A DNA stretch of 47,375 nucleotides from Streptomyces sp. MBT65 (GCF_016612545.1 NZ_JAENRY010000141.1:1-47375), one strand, 5' to 3'. Positions 15,502-25,225 are shown, counted from the stretch's first letter. Notes: a model not told the origin generated them from the sequence alone. Numbers and translations are program-made.

Positions 15502-16938
15502 ATGACCACCTTCGTGGACCGCGTCGAGCTGCATGTCGCCGCGGGTAACGGAGGCCACGGCTGTGCCTCCGTCCACCGTGAGAAGTTCAAGCCGCTCGGC
15601 GGCCCGGACGGCGGCAACGGCGGAAGGGGCGGTGACGTCATCCTCATCGTCGACCAGTCCGTGACCACGCTGCTGGACTACCACCACTCCCCGCACCGCA
15701 AGGCCACCAACGGCAAGCCCGGCGAGGGCGGCAACCGCTCCGGCAAGGACGGCCAGGACCTGATCCTGCCGGTGCCGGACGGCACGGTCGTGCTCGACGG
15801 CGCGGGCAACGTCCTCGCGGACCTCGTCGGCCACGGCACCTCGTACGTCGCCGCACAGGGCGGCCGCGGCGGCCTCGGCAACGCGGCGCTGGCCTCGGCC
15901 CGCCGCAAGGCCCCCGGCTTCGCGCTGCTCGGCGTTCCGGGTGACGTCCAGGACATCGGCCTGGAGCTGAAGACGGTCGCCGACGTGGCCCTCGTGGGCT
16001 ACCCGAGCGCCGGCAAGTCCTCGCTGATCTCCGTGCTGAGCGCGGCCAAGCCGAAGATCGCCGACTACCCGTTCACCACCCTGGTCCCGAACCTGGGCGT
16101 GGTCACGGCCGGCGAGACGGTCTACACGATCGCCGACGTCCCCGGCCTCATCCCCGGCGCCAGCCAGGGCAAGGGCCTCGGCCTGGAGTTCCTGCGCCAC
16201 GTCGAGCGGTGCAGCGTCCTCGTGCACATCCTGGACACCGCCACGCTGGAGTCCGAGCGCGACCCGGTCTCCGACCTCGACATGATCGAGGAGGAGCTGA
16301 AGCAGTACGGCGGTCTCGACCGGCGCCCGCGGATGGTCGTCCTGAACAAGATCGACGTACCGGACGGCAAGGACCTGGCCGAGATGGTGCGCCCCGACCT
16401 GGAGGCGCGAGGCTACCGCGTCTTCGAGGTGTCGGCCGTCGCCCACACGGGACTGCGTGAACTGTCCTTCGCCATCGCGGAGTTCGTCGCCGCGTCGCGT
16501 GCCGCGAAGCCGAAGGAGGAGGCGACCCGGATCGTCATCCGCCCGAAGGCGGTCGACGACAGCGGCTTCACCGTCGTACAGGAGGAGGACGGTCTCTTCC
16601 GCGTGCGGGGCGAGAAGCCCGAACGCTGGGTCCGCCAGACCGACTTCAGCAACGACGAGGCCGTCGGCTATCTCGCCGACCGGCTCAACCGCCTCGGTGT
16701 GGAGGCGGAGTTGATGAAGGCGGGCGCCCGCTCCGGCGACGGCGTCGCGATCGGCCCCGAGGACAACGCGGTCGTCTTCGACTGGGAGCCGACCGTCATG
16801 GCCGGCGCCGAGATGCTGGGCCGGCGCGGCGAGGACCACCGGCTCGACGAGCCGCGGCCCGCGACCCAGCGACGCCGCGACAAGCAGGCCGAGCGGGACG
16901 AGGCGGCGCAGGAGTTCGAGGACTTCAAGCCCTTCTGA
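15502..16938 (+). CDS. obg: GTPase Obg/CgtA
   Basis: 478 residues from ATG 15502 (GGAGG upstream). Three parts are visible: the glycine-rich Obg domain (1-157, FVDRVELHVAAGNGG and GGPDGGNGGRGGDV); the G domain with P-loop GYPSAGKSS (166-174), switch II DVPGLI and NKID (from 282); and the C-terminal OCT domain (about 345-425). The tail is charged. In Streptomyces, Obg is an essential membrane-associated GTPase sensing the GTP pool at the onset of aerial mycelium, and it also acts in 50S assembly. Position after rplU-rpmA is standard. Confidence 0.97.
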   Translation: MTTFVDRVELHVAAGNGGHGCASVHREKFKPLGGPDGGNGGRGGDVILIVDQSVTTLLDYHHSPHRKATNGKPGEGGNRSGKDGQDLILPVPDGTVVLDGAGNVLADLVGHGTSYVAAQGGRGGLGNAALASARRKAPGFALLGVPGDVQDIGLELKTVADVALVGYPSAGKSSLISVLSAAKPKIADYPFTTLVPNLGVVTAGETVYTIADVPGLIPGASQGKGLGLEFLRHVERCSVLVHILDTATLESERDPVSDLDMIEEELKQYGGLDRRPRMVVLNKIDVPDGKDLAEMVRPDLEARGYRVFEVSAVAHTGLRELSFAIAEFVAASRAAKPKEEATRIVIRPKAVDDSGFTVVQEEDGLFRVRGEKPERWVRQTDFSNDEAVGYLADRLNRLGVEAELMKAGARSGDGVAIGPEDNAVVFDWEPTVMAGAEMLGRRGEDHRLDEPRPATQRRRDKQAERDEAAQEFEDFKPF

Positions 16939-17005
16939 AGTGGACCGGCGCGCTGATCGCCCCTTCGGAGTGAAGATCGTTTGCTCGGCGTGACCGAGAC
17001 TGGCT

Positions 17006-17036
17006 GAGACCCGTTGCTCTCGAAGCAACGGGTCTC
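17006..17036 (+). terminator. terminator of obg
   Basis: Perfect 13-bp stem GAGACCCGTTGCT/AGCAACGGGTCTC with a 5-nt loop, followed by a short T-rich stretch, 68 bp after the obg stop. Confidence 0.85.
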
Positions 17037-17149
17037 TTGCTGTGTGCATATTTGCCATGGACGCGATACCTACTGTTCAACAGGCGGGACTCCGCGCACT
17101 GTGAGGCTTCCAAGTGACCCAAGAGGCCAACGTCGCAAGGGAGTTCACG

Positions 17150-18700
17150 ATGACCGGAGCCGTATCACCCGATCGACGACGTTTTCTCGCGGCCGGTGCG
17201 GCGGTGCTCGGGGCCGCCGCCTCCGCGCAGTTGTGGCTGTCGACCTCCGCCCGGGCTGTCGAAATCCCGCTGCCCGACGGTGTGTTCAGCCTCGGTATCG
17301 CCTCCGGCGACCCGCTGCCCGACGGCATCGTGCTGTGGACGCGGCTCGCCCCTGACCCGCTGCACGGCGGCGGGATGCCGGACCAGGTGGTCCCGGTGGA
17401 GTGGGAGATCGCCGAGGACGCCCGCTTCAGAAAGCACGTGCGCCGCGGAACCGCCCCCGCCCGGCCCGAGTACGGGCACAGCGTTCACGTGGATGTACGG
17501 GGACTGCGCCCGGGCCGCGACTACTGGTACCGCTTCCGCACCGGCGGGCAGCTCTCCGCCACCGGCCGCACCCGCACCGCCCCGCACGCGAACAGCTCCG
17601 GCGGCCGGCTCCGCGTCGCGCTCGCCTCCTGTCAGAACTGGCAGAACGGCTACTTCACGCCGTACGCCGACATGCTGGCCCAGGACCCCGACTTCGTGCT
17701 CTTCGTGGGCGACTACATCTACGAGTCGGCGCCGTCGAACGCGGGCCCACGCCGGCACGAGGGGACGGGGGAGCCGTACAGCCTGGTGCAGTACCGCAAC
17801 CGGTACGCGCAGTACCGCAGCGACCCGGACCTGATGGCGATGCACGCCAACACCCCCTGGGTGGTGACCTTCGACGACCACGAGGTCGACAACGACTGGG
17901 CGGGGGAGATCCCGCAGGACCCCGCCCAGCAGTCGCACGACGCGTTCGTGGCGCGGCTGACGGCGGCCTTCCAGGCGTACTACGAGCACATGCCGGTGCG
18001 CGCGACCGCCGTGCCGAACGGGCCGCACATCCAGATGTACCGGCGCCTCGAGTTCGGCCGCCTGATGCGCCTGAACGTCCTGGACACCCGGCAGTTCCGC
18101 AGCGACCAGGCGACCACGCCGGCCGGCGCCGAGGACCCGTCGATGACCATGATGGGCGCCGAGCAGAAGGCGTGGCTGCTGAAGGGGCTGCGCCACTCGC
18201 CCGCCCGCTGGAACGTCATCGCCTCGCAGATCATGATGGCCGAGACGGACACCCTGCTCGGCGCGGGCAAGCAGTGGTTCTACGACGCCTGGGACGGCTA
18301 CCAGGTCGAACGCAACGCCCTGCTGGAGGACTTCAAGAGCGTCCGCAACCCCGTGGTGCTCAGCGGCGACCGGCACCTGACGATGATCAGTGACCTCAAG
18401 GAGGACTTCGCCGATCCGGACTCCGATGTCGTCGGCGCCGAGTTCGTCGGTACGTCCATCTCCAGCAACGGCGACCAGGACCAGGCCGCCTTCCACGCCC
18501 AGTGGGACCCGCTGATGGCGGACAACCCGCACTGGAAGGTGATCGACGCGCACCGCGGCTACCACCTGTTCGACATCCGCAAGAACGGCATCGACGCGAA
18601 GGTGAGGGTCGTGGACACCGTGCTGAAGCCGACGGCCACGTCGAGCACGTACGCCGCACTCCGGGTGGAGTCGGGCGATCCGGGCGTCCGCGTCGTCTAG
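17150..18700 (+). CDS. phoD: Tat-exported PhoD-type alkaline phosphatase/phosphodiesterase
   Basis: 516 residues from ATG 17150, 6 nt after AAGGGAG; the in-frame GTG 17114 has no such site. The signal peptide carries the twin-arginine motif SPDRRRFLAAGAA. A PhoD N-terminal beta domain is followed by the metallophosphatase core: FVGDYIYE, TFDDHEVDND (about residue 240) and SGDRHLTM (about 404) supply metal ligands. PhoD enzymes need Ca/Fe, are secreted folded, and cleave phosphodiesters including teichoic acids, which fits the wall-polymer genes downstream. A lone GTTCAACAGGC at 17075-17085 resembles one PHO-box unit, but a second unit is missing, so PhoP control is unproven. It is bounded by terminators on both sides. 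Confidence 0.93.
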   Translation: MTGAVSPDRRRFLAAGAAVLGAAASAQLWLSTSARAVEIPLPDGVFSLGIASGDPLPDGIVLWTRLAPDPLHGGGMPDQVVPVEWEIAEDARFRKHVRRGTAPARPEYGHSVHVDVRGLRPGRDYWYRFRTGGQLSATGRTRTAPHANSSGGRLRVALASCQNWQNGYFTPYADMLAQDPDFVLFVGDYIYESAPSNAGPRRHEGTGEPYSLVQYRNRYAQYRSDPDLMAMHANTPWVVTFDDHEVDNDWAGEIPQDPAQQSHDAFVARLTAAFQAYYEHMPVRATAVPNGPHIQMYRRLEFGRLMRLNVLDTRQFRSDQATTPAGAEDPSMTMMGAEQKAWLLKGLRHSPARWNVIASQIMMAETDTLLGAGKQWFYDAWDGYQVERNALLEDFKSVRNPVVLSGDRHLTMISDLKEDFADPDSDVVGAEFVGTSISSNGDQDQAAFHAQWDPLMADNPHWKVIDAHRGYHLFDIRKNGIDAKVRVVDTVLKPTATSSTYAALRVESGDPGVRVV

Positions 18701-18723
18701 CCGACTGTGAAGCCTGTGCAACC

Positions 18724-18755
18724 GGAGCCTGGGACTCATCTGTGTCCCAGGCTCC
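18724..18755 (+). terminator. terminator of the phoD-like gene
   Basis: Perfect 12-bp stem GGAGCCTGGGAC/GTCCCAGGCTCC with an 8-nt loop, 24 bp after the stop codon. Confidence 0.85.
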
Positions 18756-18797
18756 TCTCAGGTCCGACTCAGGAACAACTCTTACCGTCCGTTAACC

Positions 18798-19961
18798 ATG
18801 GAGACGGATTGCATTAAGGAAGCGTTGCCCGTCGGGACCCGGCTGCTGCACATCGGCCCGCACAAGACCGGGACCACCGCCATCCAGGGCGCGCTGTTCG
18901 CCGCGAAGGACACGATGCCCGCGCACGGCGTCGACTTCCCCGCGCACAGCAGACACCCGATGGAAGCGGCCCTCGCCGCCTGCGCCCGACCCGCGATGAT
19001 GGGCGACACCGTGCCCACCGACAAGCACTGGACACGCCTCCTCGACGCCGTACGCGCCACCGGCGACCGCACCTCGGTGATCAGCAGCGAGTTCTTCGCC
19101 GACGCCCAGGACGACGAGACCCTGGTCAGGATCGTGGAGCAGCTCGGCGGCGAGCGCGTGCACATCCTGATCACCCTGCGCCCGCTGGCGCGGATCATGC
19201 CCTCGCAGTGGCAGCAGTACGTGCAGAACGGCCTGCGCATGGGCTACGACAACTGGCTGGAGCACATGCTCCGCAAGGCGCCGTACGAGCAGCCCAACCC
19301 CAGCTTCTGGCGGCGGCACCGGCACGACCGGCTGGTCGAGCGCTGGACCCGGGTCGTGGGTCCCGAGCGGGTCACCGTCGTCGTGGTCGACGACAGCGAC
19401 CGGGACGGCCTGCTGCGCACCTTCGAGGCGCTGCTCGGACTGCCCGCGCATCTCCTGCAACCGGTTCCGGACACGGCGAACCGTTCTCTTACCCTCGCCG
19501 AGACCGAAATGCTGCGGAAGCTCAACGTCGAATTCCGCGGGAATGGGCTCCCCGACGAGCTGTATTCCAAGCTCGTGCGCAACGGCGCGGTCATGCATAT
19601 GAAGAATGCGTGCAGTCCGACCCCACAGGACGTGAAGATCACCACTCCCCGGTGGGCGCTGGAGGCGGCGGGCGCGATCGGCGCCGAGATGGCCGGGACC
19701 ATCGCCGCCACCGGCGTACGGGTCGTAGGGGACACGGGGCTGCTGTCGGCCGTACCGGAGGCGGTCGAGAAGGTGCCCGCGGCGCCGCGGATCGCGCCCG
19801 AAGTGGCCGCGCAGGCGCTGTACGGGGCGCTCGCGGCGGCCGCTTCGGTGCCCGTCCGGCACAGTGCGTCGGCGAAGGCGCGGACGGTTCACCAGACCTC
19901 GTCGAAGGAACTCGTACGCGTTCTCGGTCACCGTTGTCTGAAGAAGCTGCGCCGCCGCTGA
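18798..19961 (+). CDS. sulfotransferase-like protein
   Basis: 387 residues from ATG 18798. Near the N-terminus HIGPHKTGTTAIQ matches the 5'-phosphosulfate-binding loop (PSB loop) of PAPS-dependent sulfotransferases. The region around VHILITLRPLARIMPSQWQQ fits the strand-helix carrying the 3'-phosphate-binding Arg/Ser. The middle third is typical of the fold; the C-terminal ~100 residues (from RWALEAAGAIGAEM) are a family-specific Ala-rich and basic tail. There is no signal or membrane segment, so it is cytosolic. No Shine-Dalgarno site is visible; TACCGT lies 9 nt upstream. It heads the wall-polymer group, so a wall glycopolymer precursor is the likely acceptor. That is inference, and a PAPS source is not in the window. 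Confidence 0.72.
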   Translation: METDCIKEALPVGTRLLHIGPHKTGTTAIQGALFAAKDTMPAHGVDFPAHSRHPMEAALAACARPAMMGDTVPTDKHWTRLLDAVRATGDRTSVISSEFFADAQDDETLVRIVEQLGGERVHILITLRPLARIMPSQWQQYVQNGLRMGYDNWLEHMLRKAPYEQPNPSFWRRHRHDRLVERWTRVVGPERVTVVVVDDSDRDGLLRTFEALLGLPAHLLQPVPDTANRSLTLAETEMLRKLNVEFRGNGLPDELYSKLVRNGAVMHMKNACSPTPQDVKITTPRWALEAAGAIGAEMAGTIAATGVRVVGDTGLLSAVPEAVEKVPAAPRIAPEVAAQALYGALAAAASVPVRHSASAKARTVHQTSSKELVRVLGHRCLKKLRRR

Positions 19962-20111
19962 GTGGTGTCATCGCCCGGTCACCAGCAGTACAAGATGAAT
20001 GACAGATGTTGCGCACCTATGCGGCGGAGGTCACTCGCCTTGCACTGCGGTAACCGCGAGTGGGACCATTTGCGCGTTCCCCCATTGTCCCGAGGTAGGT
20101 CAAGGTCACCT

Positions 20112-21605
20112 GTGTCGCACATAGCCAAGCCCCGCACCACCGCAGTGATCCTGGCCGGCGGTACCGGTCAGCGGGTGGGTCTCTCGATCCCCAAGCAGCT
20201 GCTGAAGATCGCCGGCAAGGCAGTCATCGAGCACACCCTGACCACCTTCGAGAACGCCGACTCGATCGACGACATCATCGTCCTGATGGCGCCGGGCTAC
20301 GTCTCCGACATCGAGAAGATCGTCGCCAAGGCCGGCTTCCGGAAGGTCACCCGGATCATCGAGGGCGGCACCACGCGCAACGAGACGACCGAGCGCGCCA
20401 TCGCCGCCCTCGGTGAGGGCCTGGCCGAGGGCGAGGACCGCAACGTCCTCTTCCACGACGCCGTGCGCCCCCTGCTCTCGCAGCGTGTGATCGACGACTG
20501 TGTGATCGCCCTGGAGCGCTTCCAGGCCGTGGACGTGGCCATCCCGTCCGCCGACACCATCATCGTGACCCGCACGCACGGCGACGACGGCGAGTTCATC
20601 ACCGAGATCCCCGACCGCTCCCGGCTGCGCCGCGGCCAGACCCCCCAGGCGTTCAAGCTGTCCACGATCCGCCGCGCCTACGAGGTCGCCGCCGGGGACC
20701 CCAACTTCCAGGCCACGGACGACTGTTCGGTCGTACTCAGGTATCTGCCGGACGTGCCGATCCACGTCGTCGCGGGCGACGAGTACAACATGAAGGTCAC
20801 CCAGCCCGTCGACGTCTTCATCGCCGACAAGCTCTTCCAGCTCGCCTCCACGGCCGCGCCCGAGCAGGTCGACGAGGCCGCCTACCGCGAGCTGCTCACC
20901 GGAAAGACGCTGGTCGTCTTCGGCGGCTCGTACGGCATCGGCAAGGACATCGCCGAGGTCGCCGAGGGCTACGGCGCGACCGTGTACGCGCTGGGCCGCT
21001 CGACCACCGGCACGCACGTCGAGAACCCGGAGGAGGTCGACGACGCGCTGTCCAAGGCGTACGGCGAGACCGGGCGCATCGACTACGTCATCAACACCGC
21101 GGGCGTGCTGCGCATCGGCAAGCTGGCCGAGACGGACAACGCGACGATCGAGGAGGCGCTGAAGGTCAACTACCTGGCGCCCGTGCAGATCGCCCGTTCC
21201 GCGTACAAGTACCTGGCCGAGACCAAGGGCCAGTTGCTGCTCTACACCTCCAGCAGCTACACCCGGGGCCGCGCCGAGTACAGCCTGTACTCCTCGACCA
21301 AGGCCGCGATGGTGAACCTCACGCAGGCCCTGGCCGACGAGTGGGCCGGCGACAGCATCCGCGTCAACTGCATCAACCCGGAGCGCACCGCGACCCCGAT
21401 GCGCACCAAGGCGTTCGGCCAGGAGCCCTCGGGCAGCCTGCTCTCCTCCGAGGCCGTGGCCCGTACCTCGCTCGACGTGCTGCTGTCCGAGCTGACCGGC
21501 CATGTCATCGACGTCCGCCAGCAGGACCCGACGGCCGGCGCGGCCAAGGCGTCCGGCTTCGAGGCCGCCCTCGCCTCGGTCCTGGACGTCCAGGACGGCG
21601 TTTAA
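20112..21605 (+). CDS. fused cytidylyltransferase (IspD/TarI-like) and SDR reductase
   Basis: 497 residues from GTG 20112, with AAGG 6 nt upstream; codons back to 19962 are leader. Residues ~1-240 are an IspD/TarI-type cytidylyltransferase: AVILAGGTGQRVGLSIPKQ, DAVRPL and QTPQAF. Residues ~265-490 are a short-chain reductase with VVFGGSYGIGKDI, NTAG and the YSSTK catalytic motif. This domain order is that of H. influenzae Bcs1/Acs1, which makes CDP-ribitol from ribulose 5-phosphate. A CDP-activated polyol for teichoic-acid-like polymer is therefore the best prediction; the exact polyol is not determined. The next gene, a CDP-polyol phosphotransferase, would be the consumer. The leader (19962-20111) holds a 7-bp inverted repeat at 20032-20062. 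Confidence 0.88.
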   Translation: MSHIAKPRTTAVILAGGTGQRVGLSIPKQLLKIAGKAVIEHTLTTFENADSIDDIIVLMAPGYVSDIEKIVAKAGFRKVTRIIEGGTTRNETTERAIAALGEGLAEGEDRNVLFHDAVRPLLSQRVIDDCVIALERFQAVDVAIPSADTIIVTRTHGDDGEFITEIPDRSRLRRGQTPQAFKLSTIRRAYEVAAGDPNFQATDDCSVVLRYLPDVPIHVVAGDEYNMKVTQPVDVFIADKLFQLASTAAPEQVDEAAYRELLTGKTLVVFGGSYGIGKDIAEVAEGYGATVYALGRSTTGTHVENPEEVDDALSKAYGETGRIDYVINTAGVLRIGKLAETDNATIEEALKVNYLAPVQIARSAYKYLAETKGQLLLYTSSSYTRGRAEYSLYSSTKAAMVNLTQALADEWAGDSIRVNCINPERTATPMRTKAFGQEPSGSLLSSEAVARTSLDVLLSELTGHVIDVRQQDPTAGAAKASGFEAALASVLDVQDGV

Positions 21606-21663
21606 TCAAGCCTGACTCTGAGCCCCGGTAAATTACTCGAAACCCCCAAGAGCAGGTTTATCA

Positions 21664-23748
21664 GTGATTTCCACCGCTATTCGCGTGGCCCGGGTGGGCA
21701 GCGCGGCTGAGCTGGCCGCCGCCGTCCTCATGATGCTGGGATTCCCGGCCCTCATGCTGGCCGCCCTCATCCCGAGCGTCCCCGCCTTCGCCGCCGCGGC
21801 CGTCGTGACGTACGTCGCGGACCACTATCTGCACCGCCAGGCCAGCTATCTGGTCAGCCGGCTCAGCAAGGTCAGGGCGGGCCTCTCCATCCGCTTCCTG
21901 ATCCGCCAGCTCCTGCTGATCCTGCTGCTGGCCCGCATGGACCTCTCCGACCACCTGATCTTCTACGGCGCGATCGCCTGCTTCATCGCCTTCTACGGCC
22001 TTCAGGCCCCGCACGGCGCGGTCGTCACGCTGATCCGCAACCGCCGCCGGATGCCGGTCGCCACCCGCAACGTCGACCTGGGCTCGCGCATCCACATCCC
22101 GGACGCCCCGCCGTTCGGCCTGCTGGAGCGCTCCGCCGAGAAGATGCTCCACCTCGACCTGTTCGCCGTCGTCGGCCTGCTCATCTCCGCACAGCTGGAC
22201 TCGGCCGTCGCCGCCTTCATCGGCATCGGCGTCACCCTGTTCCTGGGCACTCTCTACGTCGCCGCGCTCCTGCCGTACATAAGGGGTACGAAGATCCCGC
22301 CGACGCCCGAGGTCATCCTCAAGGCCGTCGACGACTGGCTGCACGAGTACCAGCCGCAGACGGTGCTCTGCTTCTCCGGCTCCAAGGACTCGGCCTACCA
22401 GGTCAACATGTGGCTGGAGACCATGGAGCAGCTGGAGACCCGGCCGCTGGTCCTGCTCCGCGAGCGCGTCATACTGCAGAACCTCGCCCCCACCAAGGCC
22501 CCCGTCATCTGCGTGCCCGGCGGTGTGCACCTGATGAACATGGACCTCTCCAGCGTGCGCGTCGCGCTGTACGCGGCGAACGTCGGCAAGAACATCCACC
22601 TGCTGCGCGTCCCCACCATGAAGCACGTCTTCATCGGCCACGGCGACAGCGACAAGCTGGCCAGCGTCAACCCGTTCAGCAAGGTCTACGACGAGGTGTG
22701 GACCGCAGGCCGCGCGGGCCGCGACCGCTACGCCATCGCCGACGTCGGTGTCCGCGACGACGACATCGTGGAGGTCGGCCGCCCGCAGCTCGCCCCGATC
22801 CAGACCTGGCAGGGCGTCCCCGAGGGCCGTATCCCCACGGTCCTCTACGCCCCCACGTGGGAGGGCTGGGACAACGACCCCGGCAACACGTCCCTCCTCC
22901 TGGCCGGCGAGAACATCGTGAAGAAGCTGCTCAAGGCCGACCCCCCGGTCCGTGTCCTGTACAAGCCGCACCCCTTCACCGGCACCGTCAGTTCCGCGGC
23001 CGGCTCGGCGCACCGCAAGGTCACCGCGCTGGTCGAGAAGGCCGCAATCGAGCGCGCGAGCGACCCGCGCTTCACGGCCGACGCCGCCGCCCAGACCAAG
23101 GCCAAGGCCGACCTGGCCCGCATCGAGGCCCGGATCACCGAACTCTCCGGCGGCCCCGCCGACAAGGGCGACGAGGCCGAGCTGACCCGCGACGGCGTGG
23201 TCGACCTGGCCAAGTACGAGGAGATCGCCCGGCTGCGCGCCGAGTGGAACGACGCGTACTGGACCTCCGTCGGCACCTTCGAGCACCGGGTCATCTCGGG
23301 CGCCGAGCCGCGCCTCTACGACTGCTTCAACGTGTCCGACGCGATGGTCTCCGACATCTCCAGCGTGGTCTCCGACTTCATCGCGAGCGGCAAGCCGTAC
23401 GCGGTCACCGACTCCGCGAAGCTCGGCGTGGAGGAGTTCAAGCGGCAGAACACGGCGGTGCGCGCGGCGGTGATCCTGTCCAACAAGGCGGCGGAACTGG
23501 GTGAGTTGCTGGCGGCGGTCCGCGCCCCGGACGCCGACCCGCTGGCCGAGGACCGCAGGGAACTCAAGGAGTATCTGCTCGGCCCGGACGAGCCCACGTC
23601 CATCGAGCAGTTCAACACCGCGGTGGAGAACCTCGCGCTGAAGTCCGAGGCGCGGAACGTCGGGCAGGAGCGGGCGGCGGCGAGCGGTGACGCGGCGAGT
23701 CCGCCCTCGGCCGAGGCGCAGCTGTCGGCGGACCCCACGGTCGGCTGA
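21664..23748 (+). CDS. membrane CDP-glycerol/ribitol phosphotransferase-like protein (TagF-like)
   Basis: 694 residues from GTG 21664. The N-terminal ~210 residues hold several hydrophobic helices (about 20-50, 80-115, 163-206). The C-terminal two thirds is a CDP-glycerol glycerophosphotransferase-type GT-B domain: KHVFIGHGDSDKL, YAPTWEG, YKPHP and VSDISSVVSDFI are the landmarks of the family. A charged insertion (about 455-530) separates the last two motifs, and the tail is disordered. It would polymerise polyol phosphate at the membrane from the CDP-polyol made by the preceding enzyme. Its likely S. coelicolor equivalent (SCO2590, from memory) belongs to the spore-wall-synthesising complex. 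A strong terminator ends the unit. Confidence 0.85.
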   Translation: MISTAIRVARVGSAAELAAAVLMMLGFPALMLAALIPSVPAFAAAAVVTYVADHYLHRQASYLVSRLSKVRAGLSIRFLIRQLLLILLLARMDLSDHLIFYGAIACFIAFYGLQAPHGAVVTLIRNRRRMPVATRNVDLGSRIHIPDAPPFGLLERSAEKMLHLDLFAVVGLLISAQLDSAVAAFIGIGVTLFLGTLYVAALLPYIRGTKIPPTPEVILKAVDDWLHEYQPQTVLCFSGSKDSAYQVNMWLETMEQLETRPLVLLRERVILQNLAPTKAPVICVPGGVHLMNMDLSSVRVALYAANVGKNIHLLRVPTMKHVFIGHGDSDKLASVNPFSKVYDEVWTAGRAGRDRYAIADVGVRDDDIVEVGRPQLAPIQTWQGVPEGRIPTVLYAPTWEGWDNDPGNTSLLLAGENIVKKLLKADPPVRVLYKPHPFTGTVSSAAGSAHRKVTALVEKAAIERASDPRFTADAAAQTKAKADLARIEARITELSGGPADKGDEAELTRDGVVDLAKYEEIARLRAEWNDAYWTSVGTFEHRVISGAEPRLYDCFNVSDAMVSDISSVVSDFIASGKPYAVTDSAKLGVEEFKRQNTAVRAAVILSNKAAELGELLAAVRAPDADPLAEDRRELKEYLLGPDEPTSIEQFNTAVENLALKSEARNVGQERAAASGDAASPPSAEAQLSADPTVG

Positions 23749-23772
23749 CCCGCACGAGTCAGTACTTGGTCA

Positions 23773-23820
23773 AGAAGAGCCCGGTTTTTGGGGAGTGATC
23801 CTCGAAAACCGGGCTCTTCT
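23773..23820 (+). terminator. strong terminator of the wall-polymer genes
   Basis: Perfect 16-bp stem (23773-23788 with 23805-23820) and a 16-nt loop, 25 bp after the stop codon. The descending arm ends in TCTTCT, giving a weak U-rich end. Confidence 0.9.
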
Positions 23821-23902
23821 GCGTATCCCCTGCTGACGGAAGACAACCGATCCACTCGGGCGGCTGTCTTGCAGATGGCGATTCAATGGACAAAGGGGGC
23901 GC

Positions 23903-25087
23903 GTGACCGTGACGCAGCCTGATGTGACCGTGGTCATCGGCGCGTACGAGGCGATGCCGTACCTCGTCGAGTGCCTGCGCTCGGTCGAGGCGCAGACCCT
24001 GGACGCGACCCGCATCGAGGTCATCGCCGTCGACGACGGCTCGACCGACGGCACGGGGGAGTACCTGGAGGAGTTCGCGGCCCGCGCCGCGACCCATGTC
24101 ACCGTGCTCCGCCAGGAGAACTCCGGCGGCCCCAGCTCCCCGCGCAACGTCGGCCTCGGCAAGGCGAGCGGGCGCTACGTCTTCTTCCTCGACGCGGACG
24201 ACCGGCTCGCCCCCGAGGCGCTGGAGCGGATGGTCGCGATGGCCGACCGCAACGGCACGGACGTGGTGCTCGGCAGGGTCGAGGGCATCAACCGGGTCCC
24301 GCCCAAGGCCGCGTGGGTCGAGACGCTGGAGCGCACCGACGTCTTCCACTCCAACATCAAGTTCACGCTGAGCGCCCAGAAGCTGTTCCGGCGGGCGCTG
24401 TTGGAGCGGAACGGCATGCGGTTCGACGAGTCGCTGTTCACCGGCGAGGACGCGCTGTTCACGATGGAGGCCTATCTGCGGGCCGACGGCGTCTCCGTGA
24501 TCGCCGACCACACCTGCTACTACCTGGTGGGCCGCGACGACGGCAAACACGTGACGAAGAGCGGGAGTTACACCCTGCGCTTCGACTCGGCGCGCGCCCT
24601 GATGAACCTCATCGCGGAGATGGTCCCGCCGGGGGTGGAGCGCGACAAGCTGATGGTCCGGCCGTTCCTGGTGACCCTGCTCCCGCAGTTCGGCCCCAAG
24701 TACGCGGGGGACAGCGAGCAGGTACGGCGCCACAAGTTCGAGCTGGCGAAGCCGCTGATGGCCGCGCACTGGACGGACGAGGTGGCCCTCCGCCTCAAGG
24801 TCGACGAACGTCTGCGACTGCATCTGGTGGCCGAGGAACGTCCCGAACTCCTGCTGGACGTGGCCGAGTTCCTCAAGTCGAAGAAGCGGCCCGAGGCGGT
24901 GCTGGAGAGGCGGGGGCGGCGGGTGTACCTGGCGTATCCGCACTTCCGCTCAGCGGAGGCCGCCCTGCCCGACTCCCTCTACCTCGCCGAGCCGCGGGAG
25001 GCCCGTGCGGTGAAGGGATATCGGGAGGGGGGAGCGGGCGTGTTCCTGCGTCGGGTGGCGCGAAAGGTACGGCGGGCACTGAGGTGA
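23903..25087 (+). CDS. family 2 glycosyltransferase
   Basis: 394 residues from GTG 23903 (AAAGGGGG upstream). The GT-A domain occupies the first ~240 residues: VTVVIGAYEAMPYL, VDDGSTDGT, the DxD metal site in FFLDADDRL, and a catalytic-base region FTGEDALF. The C-terminal ~150 residues are helical and basic (ending RRVARKVRRALR), which may bring the enzyme to the membrane. It follows the phosphotransferase gene but lies behind a terminator and so has its own transcription. Glycosylation of the polyol-phosphate polymer is the contextual guess; the donor is unknown. Confidence 0.88.
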   Translation: MTVTQPDVTVVIGAYEAMPYLVECLRSVEAQTLDATRIEVIAVDDGSTDGTGEYLEEFAARAATHVTVLRQENSGGPSSPRNVGLGKASGRYVFFLDADDRLAPEALERMVAMADRNGTDVVLGRVEGINRVPPKAAWVETLERTDVFHSNIKFTLSAQKLFRRALLERNGMRFDESLFTGEDALFTMEAYLRADGVSVIADHTCYYLVGRDDGKHVTKSGSYTLRFDSARALMNLIAEMVPPGVERDKLMVRPFLVTLLPQFGPKYAGDSEQVRRHKFELAKPLMAAHWTDEVALRLKVDERLRLHLVAEERPELLLDVAEFLKSKKRPEAVLERRGRRVYLAYPHFRSAEAALPDSLYLAEPREARAVKGYREGGAGVFLRRVARKVRRALR

Positions 25088-25225
25088 GCCGGTCGGGAAC
25101 GTGAGTGCGGCTGCTTCTCAGGGGGGCGCGGGGCCGTGTCCGAGACCTGGACCGACGTGCGCAGCCCGACCCGGTTCGCGTAAATTGCCGCGGGGCACCC
25201 GAACCTACCCGAGGGGAAGCCGCAC

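Noticed and set aside
17075..17085. PHO box for the phoD-like gene
   Set aside because: Only one 11-nt unit (GTTCAACAGGC) is seen; functional PHO boxes need at least two adjacent repeats.
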